A stretch of DNA of 64,000 nt from Blautia sp. (GCA_021772055.1 JAETNR010000002.1:1-64000); one strand, 5' to 3'; counted from the stretch's first letter, positions 1 through 9,665 are shown. Numbers and translations are program-made. Notes: generated from the letters alone by a model not told the origin.

Positions 1-48
1 CACAGATAGAGGTCTTTTTCTATTCACCAAATAAGTGAAAGACAAAAT

Positions 49-1083
49 TCAATTAAAATACAGTAACTGTGCGGGTTTCAGCGGTTGATGCTGTTGTACC
101 ATGAATAATTCAGGTTTATTTACATACCCTGTTTTTCCAAGCTTCGGTGCATACACATACCAATAAGAAGGATCGCTGGTATCAATCAGCTGAACTGTGT
201 CACCTGTATACAGCTCTCCGATCTCATTTTTCTCATCGTAGCTTTTGGCAGTTCGAAGGGCAAGATAGCCCTTACTAACGTTCACGATCCTGGAATCATT
301 ATTGCAGGAGCCATTATTGGCAGATACGCTCTCTTTGTATAAATAGTCCTTATTCACATAACCGTATTTCCCATATTTTGGTGAATATACATACCAGTAG
401 GTAGGATCGCTTGAATCATTCACTTCTACCGTATCTCCGGTGTATAGCTGGCCGATTTCATTTGACGCATCATAGCTTTTCGCATTTCGCAGTGCAAGAT
501 AACCGGAATTCACTTTTACGCTCCAGACAGAATCGGAGGAGGGCATACTGGAAAACACCAGATAGTTTTTATTTACGTAACCGTATTGTCCGTATTTTGA
601 TGAGTACACATACCAGTAGGTAGAATCACTGGTATCGCATACCTGCACGGTATCCCCTGTATACAATTCTCCGATCTCATTTTTCTCATCGTAGCTTTTG
701 GCAGTTCGAAGGGCAAGATAGCCTTTGTCCACGCTCACCATCCAGTAAGTGCTGCTGCAGGATGTATCACAGGCAGACAGATAATCCTTATTCACGTAAC
801 CATATTTTCCCAGCCCTGATGCATACACATACCAGTAGGAAGAATCACTGTAGTCAAGTACTTCTACCGTGTCTCCGCTGTACAGCTCACCAATTTCGTT
901 TCTTTCATCATAACTTTTGTCTGTACGCAGAGCCAGATATCCCTTTGCAACCTGTACACGGTAGGTATTGCCTGCCGCCTTGCACTGATACCCTGTCAAA
1001 AACAATGACCAGGCAAAAATAACAGCAAAAAGTGCTGCCCATTTCACAGTCTTCTGTTTTCCTGTACACTTTTCTTTTTTCAT
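49..1083 (-). CDS. Secreted protein with four SH3b-type repeats
   Basis: An N-terminal signal or anchor segment (basic start, then about 20 hydrophobic residues) precedes four repeats of roughly 65-80 residues. Each repeat carries a GYLALR core followed by SYDExNEIGELYxGDTVxV and ends YGYVNKxYL, as in bacterial SH3 (SH3b/SH3_3) domains that bind peptidoglycan or other wall ligands. No catalytic domain is seen, so this is probably a wall-binding or adhesin-like protein; its ligand is unknown. I place the start at the ATG at 1083, because a GGGAGG ribosome site lies just upstream; the longer frame to 1116 has none. Two repeats share an identical 56-base stretch (215-270 and 668-723), pointing to recent duplication or gene conversion. 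The family assignment is from repeat pattern only. Confidence 0.8.
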   Translation of the reverse strand: MKKEKCTGKQKTVKWAALFAVIFAWSLFLTGYQCKAAGNTYRVQVAKGYLALRTDKSYDERNEIGELYSGDTVEVLDYSDSSYWYVYASGLGKYGYVNKDYLSACDTSCSSTYWMVSVDKGYLALRTAKSYDEKNEIGELYTGDTVQVCDTSDSTYWYVYSSKYGQYGYVNKNYLVFSSMPSSDSVWSVKVNSGYLALRNAKSYDASNEIGQLYTGDTVEVNDSSDPTYWYVYSPKYGKYGYVNKDYLYKESVSANNGSCNNDSRIVNVSKGYLALRTAKSYDEKNEIGELYTGDTVQLIDTSDPSYWYVYAPKLGKTGYVNKPELFMVQQHQPLKPAQLLYFN

Positions 1084-1169
1084 ATTCCGATCCTCCCTTT
1101 TCAATTTTATAATCATTTTCTGCAGTTACCCCGTTCTGAATCAATACTGCCCAATGACCGGTTTGCTAC

Positions 1170-3053
1170 TTATTTAGACTTCACCTTATTCCACAATTCC
1201 CCGTAGACTCCGTCGGCCTCTGTCCCCAGATACCGGAAGGTTTCCATTTCCGGAAGCTTCGTAAGATCCGGGAAGGCGATCTCGCTGTTTCGGATCGTCT
1301 CATCCTCAATCATTTCCTGCGCTGCTGTATTCGGAGTAGAATAGGTAATATACTCAAAATTCTTCAGTGCAATATCCGGCCTGCAGAGAAAATTCAGAAA
1401 TTTCTCCGCATTCTCTTTATGTTCCGCATTCTTTGGAATGACCCAGGAATCGATCCAGATATTCGTGCCCTCTTTGGGAATCACGTATTCCAGATCCGGA
1501 TTCTCCCACTGGGTATAAATGGCTTCACCGGAATAAATCACACCCAGGGCCGCCTCATTTCCAATCATCTTATCGCGCACCTGGTCGATCACATAAGCCT
1601 GCACCAAAGGTTTCTGCTGAACCAGAAGCTCCATAGCCTCATTCAGTTCATCCAGATCCGTAGAATTTAAAGAATACCCCAGATACCGAAGAGCCACTGC
1701 GAAAGCATCCCGCACAGAATCCTGCATGAGAATGCTGTCCTTATACTTTTCGTCCCAGAGGATTCCCCAGCTGTCCACAGGTTCGTCCACCATGGTTTTA
1801 TTATAGAGAATCCCCACGGTTCCCCAGCAGTACGGAATGGAGTACTTATTTTCCGGGTCAAACTGCTTTGACTGTTCCATATACTGCTCACCGATATACT
1901 TCACATTGGGAATATTCTCAAAATTAATCTCTGCAAGGAGATCATTTTCCAGCATTCGCTGTATCATATAATCACTTGGGCAAACCAGATCATAGGCAAT
2001 GGCGCCGGAACTCACCTTGGGATACAGAATCTCATTGGTTTCAAATTCTTCGTAGATTACGTCAATTCCTGTTTCTTCCTCAAAAACGGTAATCACTTCC
2101 GGGTCAATATATTCCCCCCAGTTGTACACGATCACCTTATCTCCATTCATCATCTGATTCCTGGTAGCATAGTAGATTCCTCCCCCAAGCACCACAAGAC
2201 AGAGCACTGCGGGAATCACTCTTCTTACAACTACCATTTTCACTTTTGAGGGACGCTTTGCTTTCTTCCTGCGTGCCTTTTCATCTGTTTTCCCTTCAGG
2301 CGAATAATTGATCAGAAGAAGCAGCACAAGCACAGACACAAACAGGAGGGTTGACAAAGCATAAATCTCCGGCTTAATTCCCTTACGGACTTCCGTATAG
2401 ATCTTCGTGGACAATGTATCGATTCCCGGTCCCTTGGTAAAATGAGTGATTACAAAATCATCCAGGGACATGGTAAACGCCAGCATAAACCCAGAAAGTA
2501 CACCAGGCATGATGTCCGGAAAAACCACTTTAAAAAACGCCTGCAGAGGAGATGCCCCAAGATCCAGGGCAGCTTCATAAGTGTGCCTGCTGGTCTGTTT
2601 CAGCTTAGGCGAAACACTCAGGATCACATAAGGAATATTAAAGCTGATGTGGGCAATCAGGATCGTCCCGAATCCCAGCGTTATACGGAGTGCGATAAAC
2701 AGCAGCATGAGGGAAATTCCCATTACGATCTCCGCGTTCATCATAGGGATGTTGGTCAGTCCCATATACAGGGTACGCCATTTCTGCTTCATTCCCTGAA
2801 TGGCAATGGCAGCGGCAGTGCCGATCACCGTAGCGATTCCCGCAGCCAAAAAGGAAATAATGAGCGTGGTATAAAGAGCGCTCATGATCTGCTCATTCTG
2901 GAAAAGCTGTCTGTACCATTTCAGCGTAAATCCGCCCCATTTTGCCCTTGTTTTGGAATTATTAAAGGACAAAACCATCAAGGTCACAATGGGCGCATAG
3001 AGCAGGATAAATATCAGCGCCAGATATATTTTCTGCAAAGATTTCCTGATCAT
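1170..3053 (-). CDS. potCD: Polyamine ABC importer: permease PotC fused to binding protein PotD
   Basis: One 627-residue chain joins two normally separate subunits of the spermidine/putrescine importer. Residues 1 to about 255 are a PotC-type permease with about six membrane helices and the EAA-like loop (EAALDLGASPLQAFFKVVFP). A basic linker and one extra membrane helix (around 272-292) follow. Residues about 300-627 form a PotD-type solute-binding domain starting VYNWGEYIDPEVI, the usual PotD opening. The extra helix would tether the binding domain outside the membrane, replacing a lipid anchor. The start ATG overlaps the potB stop by four bases, indicating translational coupling. It is the last gene of the potA-potB-potCD operon. 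I see no frameshift at the junction, so the fusion is genuine in this sequence. Confidence 0.93.
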   Translation of the reverse strand: MIRKSLQKIYLALIFILLYAPIVTLMVLSFNNSKTRAKWGGFTLKWYRQLFQNEQIMSALYTTLIISFLAAGIATVIGTAAAIAIQGMKQKWRTLYMGLTNIPMMNAEIVMGISLMLLFIALRITLGFGTILIAHISFNIPYVILSVSPKLKQTSRHTYEAALDLGASPLQAFFKVVFPDIMPGVLSGFMLAFTMSLDDFVITHFTKGPGIDTLSTKIYTEVRKGIKPEIYALSTLLFVSVLVLLLLINYSPEGKTDEKARRKKAKRPSKVKMVVVRRVIPAVLCLVVLGGGIYYATRNQMMNGDKVIVYNWGEYIDPEVITVFEEETGIDVIYEEFETNEILYPKVSSGAIAYDLVCPSDYMIQRMLENDLLAEINFENIPNVKYIGEQYMEQSKQFDPENKYSIPYCWGTVGILYNKTMVDEPVDSWGILWDEKYKDSILMQDSVRDAFAVALRYLGYSLNSTDLDELNEAMELLVQQKPLVQAYVIDQVRDKMIGNEAALGVIYSGEAIYTQWENPDLEYVIPKEGTNIWIDSWVIPKNAEHKENAEKFLNFLCRPDIALKNFEYITYSTPNTAAQEMIEDETIRNSEIAFPDLTKLPEMETFRYLGTEADGVYGELWNKVKSK

Positions 3054-3865
3054 AATACCGAGCCCTCCCCATCTGTGTCATACTTCGCCACAAGGGCCAT
3101 GCTTGCAATAATAAATACCATCAGAACCAGAGAAAGGCTGCTGCCCACATGCCAGTTGCTGTTCTGTTTAAAGGACTGTTCGATCACGTTTCCGATCAGC
3201 AGAATTTTGCCGCCGCCCAAAAGATCCGAGATCACAAAGGTGGTCAGTGCGGGCACAAACACCATGGTAATCCCGCTGATCACTCCCGGAATGCTTAAGG
3301 GAAGGGTAATCTTCAAAAAAGTCTGCGCCGGATTCGCTCCCAGGTCCCGGGCCGCATTTACCACATCCTTATCAATTTTAATCAATACGTTATAAATGGG
3401 CAGTACCATAAAGGGCAGAAAATTATACACCATGCCAAGGACAATGGCATAGGGCGTATTTATGATGTCCAGTAAGGGCAGATGAAGAAAGCCCAAAACA
3501 CTGTTGATCACGCCTGTTTTCTCCAGAAGGGTCTGCCACGCCATGGTACGCAGCAAAAAGTTCATCCACATAGGAAGAATAAAGATCAGTACGATAAAGC
3601 TTGACTGATTCATATTTTTAGCGCTTAAGATCATTGCCAGGGGGTAAGCCAGCAAAAGACAGACCACAGTGCTTAAAAAGGAAAGCAAAAGGGAGATGCC
3701 AAGCGCCTTCAGATTCTCCGGTGTCACGATCTGCCCCAGATTGGCAAAGGTAAACCCGCCTTCATCATTGGTAAAGGCATAATAAACAATTACCAGAAGG
3801 GGAATTACCACAAAGGAGACTGACCAGAACAGGTACGGCCCTGCCAGGTAACGTTTATTCTTCAA
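3050..3865 (-). CDS. potB: Spermidine/putrescine ABC transporter permease PotB
   Basis: A 271-residue integral membrane protein with about six helices and the EAA loop seen here as [20 protein letters not shown], which docks to the PotA ATPase. PotB and PotC form the membrane channel for polyamine uptake. It starts 11 bases inside the end of potA and ends four bases into potCD, so all three genes are translationally coupled. Length and order match the classical potABC arrangement. The sequence ends close to the last helix with only a short tail, which is normal for the family. Confidence 0.93.
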   Translation of the reverse strand: MKNKRYLAGPYLFWSVSFVVIPLLVIVYYAFTNDEGGFTFANLGQIVTPENLKALGISLLLSFLSTVVCLLLAYPLAMILSAKNMNQSSFIVLIFILPMWMNFLLRTMAWQTLLEKTGVINSVLGFLHLPLLDIINTPYAIVLGMVYNFLPFMVLPIYNVLIKIDKDVVNAARDLGANPAQTFLKITLPLSIPGVISGITMVFVPALTTFVISDLLGGGKILLIGNVIEQSFKQNSNWHVGSSLSLVLMVFIIASMALVAKYDTDGEGSVL

Positions 3866-4928
3866 TATTTACCGCCTCCTCATCTTCAGATTCCGGTTTG
3901 TTCATGATCTGAATGTCAAAGGGATCCACATGAATGCTGACTTCCGTTCCCACAGGGAACATATCCGTGCTGTGCACCAGCCATTCATAATTATTGGCCA
4001 TCACTTCCATTTCATAGTGCACACCCTTAAAAATCAGATGCGTCACTATGCCATCAATACTGCCCTCACCGGGTTTTAAGAGGTCGATATCTTCGGGACG
4101 AATTACCACGTCTACCGGTTTGTTCCTTCCAAACCCTTCATCCACACAGGGGAAAGGAACTCCAAGGATCTTCACCAGCTTATCCTCCAGCATCAGTCCC
4201 GGAAGAATATTGCTCTCTCCGATAAAATCTGCAACAAAGGCATTCTCCGGTTCATTGTAAATCTTCTCCGGAGTGCCGATCTGCTGGATATACCCCTGAT
4301 TCATAACAACAATCGTATCCGACATGGTCAGGGCCTCCTCCTGATCATGGGTCACATAGATAAAGGTAATGCCAAGCTCGTTTTTCAAACGGATCAGCTC
4401 GTACTGCATGTCCTGACGCATTTTCAGGTCAAGGGCACCAAGGGGTTCGTCCAGAAGGAGCACCTTGGGCTCATTCACAATGGCACGGGCAATGGCGATC
4501 CTCTGCTGCTGGCCGCCGCTTAAGGAGTCCGGCATACGGTTCTCAAAGCCATCCAGATTTACAAGCTTTAAGGCATACTTGATCTTGTCATAAATGTACT
4601 GCTTGCTCTTGTTTCTGATCTTCAGTCCAAATGCAATATTATCTGCAATGGTCATGTGGGTAAAAAGAGCATATTTCTGAAAAACGGTGTTCAACTGGCG
4701 CTTATTCGGTGGAAGATTGGTAATGTCTTTTCCTTCAAAAATCACATGTCCGGAATCCGGATTCTCAAAACCTCCCAGGATGCGCAGTGTAGTGGTCTTG
4801 CCGCAGCCGCTCGGGCCAAGCAGGGTCAGGAACTCGTTCTCGCGAATGTACAGATTCAGGTCATCAAGAACGGTCTGTGTTCCATAGGACTTGGTAATGT
4901 TGACGAAATCAATCAACTTATTACTCAT
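3855..4928 (-). CDS. potA: Spermidine/putrescine ABC transporter ATPase PotA
   Basis: The ATP-hydrolysing subunit of the polyamine importer, 357 residues. Visible motifs are Walker [10 protein letters not shown] (about residue 38), signature [14 protein letters not shown] (about 137), Walker [12 protein letters not shown] and the H-loop YVTHDQEEA, followed by a C-terminal TOBE-like regulatory domain ([10 protein letters not shown]). The ATG at 4928 has a good CTGGAGG site. It is the first gene of the pot operon; about 45-110 bases upstream lies a strong nested inverted repeat (listed separately) that could be a regulatory leader. The PotA assignment over other CUT1-type ATPases rests on the adjoining PotB and PotC-PotD genes. 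Confidence 0.94.
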   Translation of the reverse strand: MSNKLIDFVNITKSYGTQTVLDDLNLYIRENEFLTLLGPSGCGKTTTLRILGGFENPDSGHVIFEGKDITNLPPNKRQLNTVFQKYALFTHMTIADNIAFGLKIRNKSKQYIYDKIKYALKLVNLDGFENRMPDSLSGGQQQRIAIARAIVNEPKVLLLDEPLGALDLKMRQDMQYELIRLKNELGITFIYVTHDQEEALTMSDTIVVMNQGYIQQIGTPEKIYNEPENAFVADFIGESNILPGLMLEDKLVKILGVPFPCVDEGFGRNKPVDVVIRPEDIDLLKPGEGSIDGIVTHLIFKGVHYEMEVMANNYEWLVHSTDMFPVGTEVSIHVDPFDIQIMNKPESEDEEAVNIEE

Positions 4929-4970
4929 CGTTCATTCCTCCAGTCGTATTTAATTTTTTCAGAAATAGCC

Positions 4971-5037
4971 TGTGTACCGGCATGTTTATGCTCCGTCTGA
5001 TCGTGCATTCAGGCGGAATAGGGCCTGTCAGTACACA
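4971..5037 (-). promoter_or_regulatory. Nested hairpin in the potA leader, candidate regulatory RNA
   Basis: A perfect seven-base outer helix (4971-4977 with 5031-5037) encloses a short GGC/GCC helix (4979-4981 with 5023-5025) and an inner hairpin (4992-5000 with 5009-5017, eight of nine pairs, eight-base loop). The helices are separated by asymmetric internal loops, as in many riboswitch aptamers. It ends about 30 bases before the potA ribosome site. One inner pair is A-C on the potA strand but G-U on the other strand, which weakens the strand call. I could not match it to a known riboswitch class. Confidence 0.4.
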
Positions 5038-5116
5038 ATCTCTCAGACCGCATGATAGACTTGTGGTTTTTCTTTGGTCCTCAAAAAAGTGCTATGAGAT
5101 ATAGTATATAATTTTT

Positions 5117-5130
5117 AGACTGGAAAGTCT
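5117..5130. repeat. AGACT-GGAA-AGTCT inverted repeat
   Basis: A perfect five-base inverted repeat around a four-base spacer, between the end of the LacI-type gene and the potA leader, beside an AT-rich stretch that includes TATACT on the minus strand. It could be an operator for the pot promoter or a weak hairpin; there is no T-run after it. Confidence 0.3.
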
Positions 5131-5188
5131 ATCTTTTTCTTCCCGGAAGCTCCAAAAACTTTCCAGAAAACGACATACTCTGCCCCTT

Positions 5189-6202
5189 CTACCTGACACT
5201 CTTCCCGGGAAGGAGTTCACAGTTGGAATAGGCCTTGAATTTCCGGGAAATCACACCCTTCATCTCCTGTTCCAGAAACATCATGACTACCTTTGCACGC
5301 TCTTCATGCTCAATCTTCACCGTAGTAAGAGGGAAGTCCCCTGTAAAGTAACTGGGAAGTTCATCGATTCCCACAAGGGAGACATCCTTCGGCACCTCAC
5401 AGCCCTTTTCCCGCAGGGCATGGAGAACTCCGAGGGAAACCTGATAATTTTCCATAATAAAGGCATCAGGAAGTCTATGGGTTTCCAGATATCTTTTCAT
5501 ATTTTCGTAAACATTATCAATCCTTCCCCCGATTGGCACAATGGAATCGTCCCGAAGCTCCAGCCTGTTTTTCCTAAGTCCCGCGCGGTACCCTGCCCTT
5601 CTCTGCTGAAAATTATAGATCTCTGTTGTATTTGCCAGATATTTTATATCCCTGCACCCCCGGGATACCAGATAATCAACCGTCTGCCTTGAAGCCGCCA
5701 CATTATCGATCGCCACACAATGATATTCCTGGCTCAGATCATTGTCATAGATCACCATGGGATTACGTATAGCACGAAAAGGCTCGAACTGTTCCGGCCG
5801 CATCTCCGTAGCATCCAGGATCACCCCTGCTACGTTTTCTTCATTTGCATCCCGGATCACCTGCTCCACATCCTGTGGATTGGGCTCCACATAGGTAACG
5901 CCCAGCGTATAGCCAAGCCTTCGGCTTTCTCTGTCGAAAACGGCCAGCACTTCTGACCAGAGGTCCAGTTCATAATCCATCATCACTCCGAGACTGTTAT
6001 TCATGATAATGATCTTAATCATCTTTTTGCTGACAGGCCTTTCCTCTTTCTGTTTTAAAAGTTCTCCCTCCATTTCTGCAATGCAGCGCATAATCTTTTC
6101 TTTTGTCTTTTCACTGACCCCGGACTTATTATTCAAAGCCAGTGACACGGTTGCTTTTGATATATTCAGTTTTCTTGCTATATCCACTGACTTTATTTTC
6201 AC
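5189..6202 (-). CDS. LacI-family transcriptional regulator of the neighbouring sugar operon
   Basis: A 337-residue repressor. The first about 50 residues are a LacI helix-turn-helix (SVDIARKLNISKATVSLALN) and hinge, followed by a periplasmic-binding-like effector domain (for example GVILDATE, DNDLSQEYHCVAIDN, VGIDELPSYF). The start codon is GTG at 6202 with GAGGGA five bases upstream. It lies directly downstream of the sugar ABC/hydrolase operon on the same strand but beyond a terminator (6274-6305), so it probably has its own promoter. A perfect ten-base palindrome AGTTTAAACT lies 41 bases before its start, and the same GTTTAAA half-sites cluster in front of the sugar-binding protein gene. 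This supports autoregulation and control of that operon. The effector sugar is not deducible. Confidence 0.88.
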   Translation of the reverse strand: MKIKSVDIARKLNISKATVSLALNNKSGVSEKTKEKIMRCIAEMEGELLKQKEERPVSKKMIKIIIMNNSLGVMMDYELDLWSEVLAVFDRESRRLGYTLGVTYVEPNPQDVEQVIRDANEENVAGVILDATEMRPEQFEPFRAIRNPMVIYDNDLSQEYHCVAIDNVAASRQTVDYLVSRGCRDIKYLANTTEIYNFQQRRAGYRAGLRKNRLELRDDSIVPIGGRIDNVYENMKRYLETHRLPDAFIMENYQVSLGVLHALREKGCEVPKDVSLVGIDELPSYFTGDFPLTTVKIEHEERAKVVMMFLEQEMKGVISRKFKAYSNCELLPGKSVR

Positions 6203-6242
6203 ATCTATCCCTCGCTTCCCTTTTTTATGAAACTTTATAAAT

Positions 6243-6252
6243 AGTTTAAACT
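6243..6252. promoter_or_regulatory. AGTTTAAACT palindrome, likely LacI-type operator
   Basis: A perfect ten-base palindrome upstream of the LacI-family gene; a further TTTAAAC half-site lies at 6256-6262. The same half-site recurs upstream of the sugar-binding protein gene, the pattern expected if one repressor acts at both places. Confidence 0.45.
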
Positions 6253-6273
6253 TTTTTTAAACACTGTCAATGT

Positions 6274-6305
6274 AAAAAGGCCACCGTACCCAAAGTACGG
6301 CGGCC
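6274..6305 (-). terminator. Terminator of the sugar import/hydrolase operon
   Basis: On the minus strand an 11-pair GC-rich stem (6295-6305 with 6279-6289, one G-U pair, five-base loop) is followed by five T residues. It lies just after the hydrolase gene and separates that operon from the LacI-type gene. Confidence 0.8.
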
Positions 6306-6349
6306 GCCTGACTGCTGTTCACTTCCAGGCCTTACACCGGCTGCAAAGC

Positions 6350-7876
6350 TTACTCTTCCCCACGGATTCTTACAGCCATATATTCCCGTCCCGGCAGTTC
6401 AATTTTAAACTTTCCTTTAAATTTTCCCCTGTTTTCAACAGTCATATTCCAGGTATCGATTACTTCTACCTCATATTCCGTTTCATCATCAAAATAGTAT
6501 TCCCTGAATGACGGACGCATAAAACTGTAATAAAACATATAATACTTATGTCTCGAAGGAAATTCATCCACTGTTGCAGCAACCTCATCCCACTGTCCTT
6601 CCATCGGACGCAGTCCGGGTGCAGGTGTCTCCTCCATAAAACGCTTCAAAAACAGGAAGCGTTCCGGGCTTTCCCCATGAAGTTCACCGCCATGAGACCA
6701 CCAGAGGATATTTTCTTTATTTAAATAGGTTTCTCCATGTCCCGGATATCCTCCCCTTAAGTAGGCTTCCCAGAATCTTCTGGTCATCTCTTTGCCGCTG
6801 ATATTTCCCCAGCCATGCTGAATATTTCCTTCATATGCAATTTCATCCAGGATTACCGGTTTTTTGTACCGTTCTCTCCATTCATTTACAAGCTCTGCGC
6901 TTTTATAAAGATCCTGTCTCTGAATGCTGCAGTGGGTTACCCAGGGCCTGGAATAATCATAAAACGGCTTACAGTTATGAATGGAGCGAAGGTGTCCGTA
7001 TACATCCTTTTCGCAGATAATGGAAGCATAGCGTTCCCAGTCTTCCGTAGTCTTTTTCGTAAGAAGGTCATATTCATTTGCCAGTGACCACCATACATTT
7101 CGGAAGGCACTGGTTCTGGCAATAAGATATTTCCAGTAAAGATCATCACATTCCGCGCTCATCTCACTGAAGCCCCAGCGGTCATAAGCATGCATCACGA
7201 TCAGATCCGCCTGAATTCCCATATCCATCAGTTTTTCAATACACTTGTCAATATGCTGAAAATGCTTCACATTGAAGCGCTTATAATCGAAATTATTTCC
7301 CTCGGGACATCCCACATAGTCCATGAAGTTTTCCGTGGTCAGCACAGAGCTGTCCATAGGTGTCCCCTCATACGGATAGCTGATGGGTTCTCCCAGATTG
7401 TAATCATAATGCTTTGGAAAAATACAGAAACGGATCTTGTTAAATGCACTTTCTGCCAGGGTCTCCAGCGTTTTTTTCTGAAGCTCCTCTTTCTGAAGTT
7501 CCCATACATAGCAGGTGGTACCAATGGAATAATAAGGTTTTCCGTCTTCGTAAGCCAAATGATACCTATGGGAAACCCTGACAGGTCCATGGTTGTTTTC
7601 AGAGGGCGCTGTCGCAGTAAAAGACCCTTCAAACGTTTCCTCAGAAAAACTTCCTTTTATGCAGAAGGTATACGCTTCCTCAAAGGACGGCATAAACCGG
7701 ATCCGGTAGGTTCCATTTCCATCATAGAATCCGTCCACTGTTTTGGTTTCATTTTTGCTTTTGAAGGTTCCCCGAACAGTATAATCTGTAAACGGGTTTC
7801 CTTCCGATTTTCCGGGCATCTCAGCCTCGAACACGCCCCATTTTTCTACAGTTTTGTCATACTTCCATGTACTCAT
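6350..7876 (-). CDS. Cytoplasmic glycoside-hydrolase-like protein (DUF5060/DUF4038/DUF5605 type)
   Basis: A protein of about 508 residues without a signal peptide. It has an N-terminal beta-sandwich (DUF5060-like, about 1-75), a TIM-barrel central part (DUF4038-like) and a C-terminal beta domain. Clan-A-like acid candidates are the Glu in WWSLANEYD and the Glu in VILDEIAYEG, spaced as acid/base and nucleophile. Family members act on plant or host oligosaccharides, but the substrate cannot be read from the sequence. I prefer the ATG at 7876, with GAGGGA seven bases upstream, over the TTG two codons earlier. It is the last gene of the sugar operon and presumably cleaves the imported oligosaccharide inside the cell. 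Confidence 0.78.
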   Translation of the reverse strand: MSTWKYDKTVEKWGVFEAEMPGKSEGNPFTDYTVRGTFKSKNETKTVDGFYDGNGTYRIRFMPSFEEAYTFCIKGSFSEETFEGSFTATAPSENNHGPVRVSHRYHLAYEDGKPYYSIGTTCYVWELQKEELQKKTLETLAESAFNKIRFCIFPKHYDYNLGEPISYPYEGTPMDSSVLTTENFMDYVGCPEGNNFDYKRFNVKHFQHIDKCIEKLMDMGIQADLIVMHAYDRWGFSEMSAECDDLYWKYLIARTSAFRNVWWSLANEYDLLTKKTTEDWERYASIICEKDVYGHLRSIHNCKPFYDYSRPWVTHCSIQRQDLYKSAELVNEWRERYKKPVILDEIAYEGNIQHGWGNISGKEMTRRFWEAYLRGGYPGHGETYLNKENILWWSHGGELHGESPERFLFLKRFMEETPAPGLRPMEGQWDEVAATVDEFPSRHKYYMFYYSFMRPSFREYYFDDETEYEVEVIDTWNMTVENRGKFKGKFKIELPGREYMAVRIRGEE

Positions 7877-7940
7877 ACACAAGTCCCTCGCTTCTTTCTA
7901 GTCATTGTGATATCCCGGTGCCGCTTTTTCTATTATTTTA

Positions 7941-8780
7941 TCAGGATTTTACAGCGCCGGCCATACCTTCTACAAAATACCTCTGGAATACCAGATATAC
8001 AACCATAACCGGAATCACCGATACAAGAACCCCGGCGCAAAGATAACCATAATCTGTGCCGTGTTCTCCTACAAATGTCATAATCCCTACCGGAACTGTT
8101 TTCAGTGCGTTGTCATTAATGATCACGCTTGCCAGAAGGTATTCATTCCAGGTTGAAAGGAAATCTGTGATAAACAGTGTTGCAACAGCAGGTTTCGCAA
8201 TTGGAAAAATAATCTTATAAAACAATTGCCATTTATTACATCCGTCAATATAAGCAGCCTCATCAATGTCTCCGGGGATCCCCTTCATAAATCCCCGCAT
8301 AACCAGGATACAATAAGAAAGCCCAAAACCGATATACACGTAAAACAAGCCAAAATAAGTATTCAAAAGTCCAAGCTTACTGTAAATCATATTAATAGGT
8401 ACAAGGGCAGTCTGCATCGGAAGCATCATACCGATAAGGAAAAATACAAAAATCCCTGTACTGTGCCTGATCTTCAGCCTGGTCATGGAAAATGCGGCAA
8501 GAGAGCCTACAAAAATTCCAAGAGGAACTTTCAAAAAGGATACGATCAGGTCATTTTTCATATAAGTGATCAGCCTGCCCTTCGTAATCGCATTGTAAAA
8601 ATTATCCCAGGCAATTTCCGCGGGAAGCTGGAACAGGCTCAGCCCGCTCATAAAATCCTTTTTATGCTTCAGGGAGGTTGCCACCAGAGTAAAGATTGGA
8701 ATAATCCAGATCAAAGCAAGGACTGCCAGAAGCACATATAATAAAACTTTTTTTGTTATTTTTTTACTTTTTCCGCTCAT
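7941..8780 (-). CDS. Sugar ABC transporter permease, MalG type
   Basis: A 279-residue CUT1-family inner permease with six predicted helices and the EAA loop EAAYIDGCNKWQLFYKIIFP, the contact site for the ATPase. It starts 12 bases after the partner permease gene with a GGAGGG site, so the two are coupled. Together with the upstream permease and solute-binding protein it forms an importer for an oligosaccharide. No ATPase gene is present in this operon; the UgpC/MsmX-type ATPase at 17221 is a candidate partner. Confidence 0.92.
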   Translation of the reverse strand: MSGKSKKITKKVLLYVLLAVLALIWIIPIFTLVATSLKHKKDFMSGLSLFQLPAEIAWDNFYNAITKGRLITYMKNDLIVSFLKVPLGIFVGSLAAFSMTRLKIRHSTGIFVFFLIGMMLPMQTALVPINMIYSKLGLLNTYFGLFYVYIGFGLSYCILVMRGFMKGIPGDIDEAAYIDGCNKWQLFYKIIFPIAKPAVATLFITDFLSTWNEYLLASVIINDNALKTVPVGIMTFVGEHGTDYGYLCAGVLVSVIPVMVVYLVFQRYFVEGMAGAVKS

Positions 8781-8792
8781 CCTCTGTCCCTC

Positions 8793-9665
8793 CTATTTTT
8801 CTTTTGCCGTAAAGGATATGTATGGAACAATAACAACCATCATCATAAGTACCATAACACAGGCTACGGCAGTTCCCATTCCTACATTGTTGTACTGGAA
8901 GGTCTGGGAGTACATATAGGTCGCCAGCATCTGTGTGGAGTTGTTCGGTCCGCCTCCGGTAAGACCCTGGACAACATCATAAACCTTCATTGCAGCAACG
9001 ATCAGGGTAGCAATTACCATAACAAAGGTTTCCTTCATCAGAGGGCATGTAACACTGAAAAACTTCCGCACCGGACCTGCACCATCAATCGTTGCCGCCT
9101 CCAGAACATCCGGAGAAACAGACTGCAGGCCTGCCAGAAAAAGGATCATGGGCTGTCCGATTCCCTGCCAGAGAGCCGCAATAAAAATTGCATAAAGACT
9201 GACCTTTGGATCTGAAATCCAGGTCTGTTTAAAGTTAATGCCAAGAGCCTTGAAAAACTGGTTGATAAATCCGATGTTCGGATTGTAGATCCATCTCCAG
9301 ATGATTGCCACTGCAATGGGGGCAATGACACAGGGGAAATAGAAAAATGCACGGAATACGGTACGTCCCCGGAACTGCTTATTCAAAATCACGGCAAATC
9401 CAAGAGACACGGTCATGGTTACACAGATGGTCAGTACGATCCAGATCAGATTGTTTTTCAGTGCCGTAATAAATGTAGGATCATTGATAAATAAATTCAC
9501 ATAGTTTCCAAGCCCTACAAATTCTTTTTCCGCAACGCCGTTCCATTTAAATAAGCTGATAAACAGAGAATAAAAAACCGGAACCACGATTACAGAAAGA
9601 TAAATCACGGCTGCAGGTATCAAAAACACATATGCGCCGAAATTAGAGTTCTTTCCTTTCTTCAT
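8793..9665 (-). CDS. Sugar ABC transporter permease, MalF/UgpA type
   Basis: A 290-residue permease with six helices and the EAA loop EAATIDGAGPVRKFFSVTCP. I start it at the ATG at 9665, where a GGAGGG site is nine bases upstream; the longer open frame to 9740 begins with an Arg/Leu-rich stretch unlike the family. It sits between the solute-binding protein and the second permease, the usual CUT1 order, and probably forms the channel with the following gene product. Confidence 0.92.
   Translation of the reverse strand: MKKGKNSNFGAYVFLIPAAVIYLSVIVVPVFYSLFISLFKWNGVAEKEFVGLGNYVNLFINDPTFITALKNNLIWIVLTICVTMTVSLGFAVILNKQFRGRTVFRAFFYFPCVIAPIAVAIIWRWIYNPNIGFINQFFKALGINFKQTWISDPKVSLYAIFIAALWQGIGQPMILFLAGLQSVSPDVLEAATIDGAGPVRKFFSVTCPLMKETFVMVIATLIVAAMKVYDVVQGLTGGGPNNSTQMLATYMYSQTFQYNNVGMGTAVACVMVLMMMVVIVPYISFTAKEK

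Noticed and set aside
5038-5046. CTGAGA-like segment upstream of potA suggesting a TPP riboswitch
   Set aside because: The other conserved TPP elements are missing, and the downstream genes are polyamine transport.
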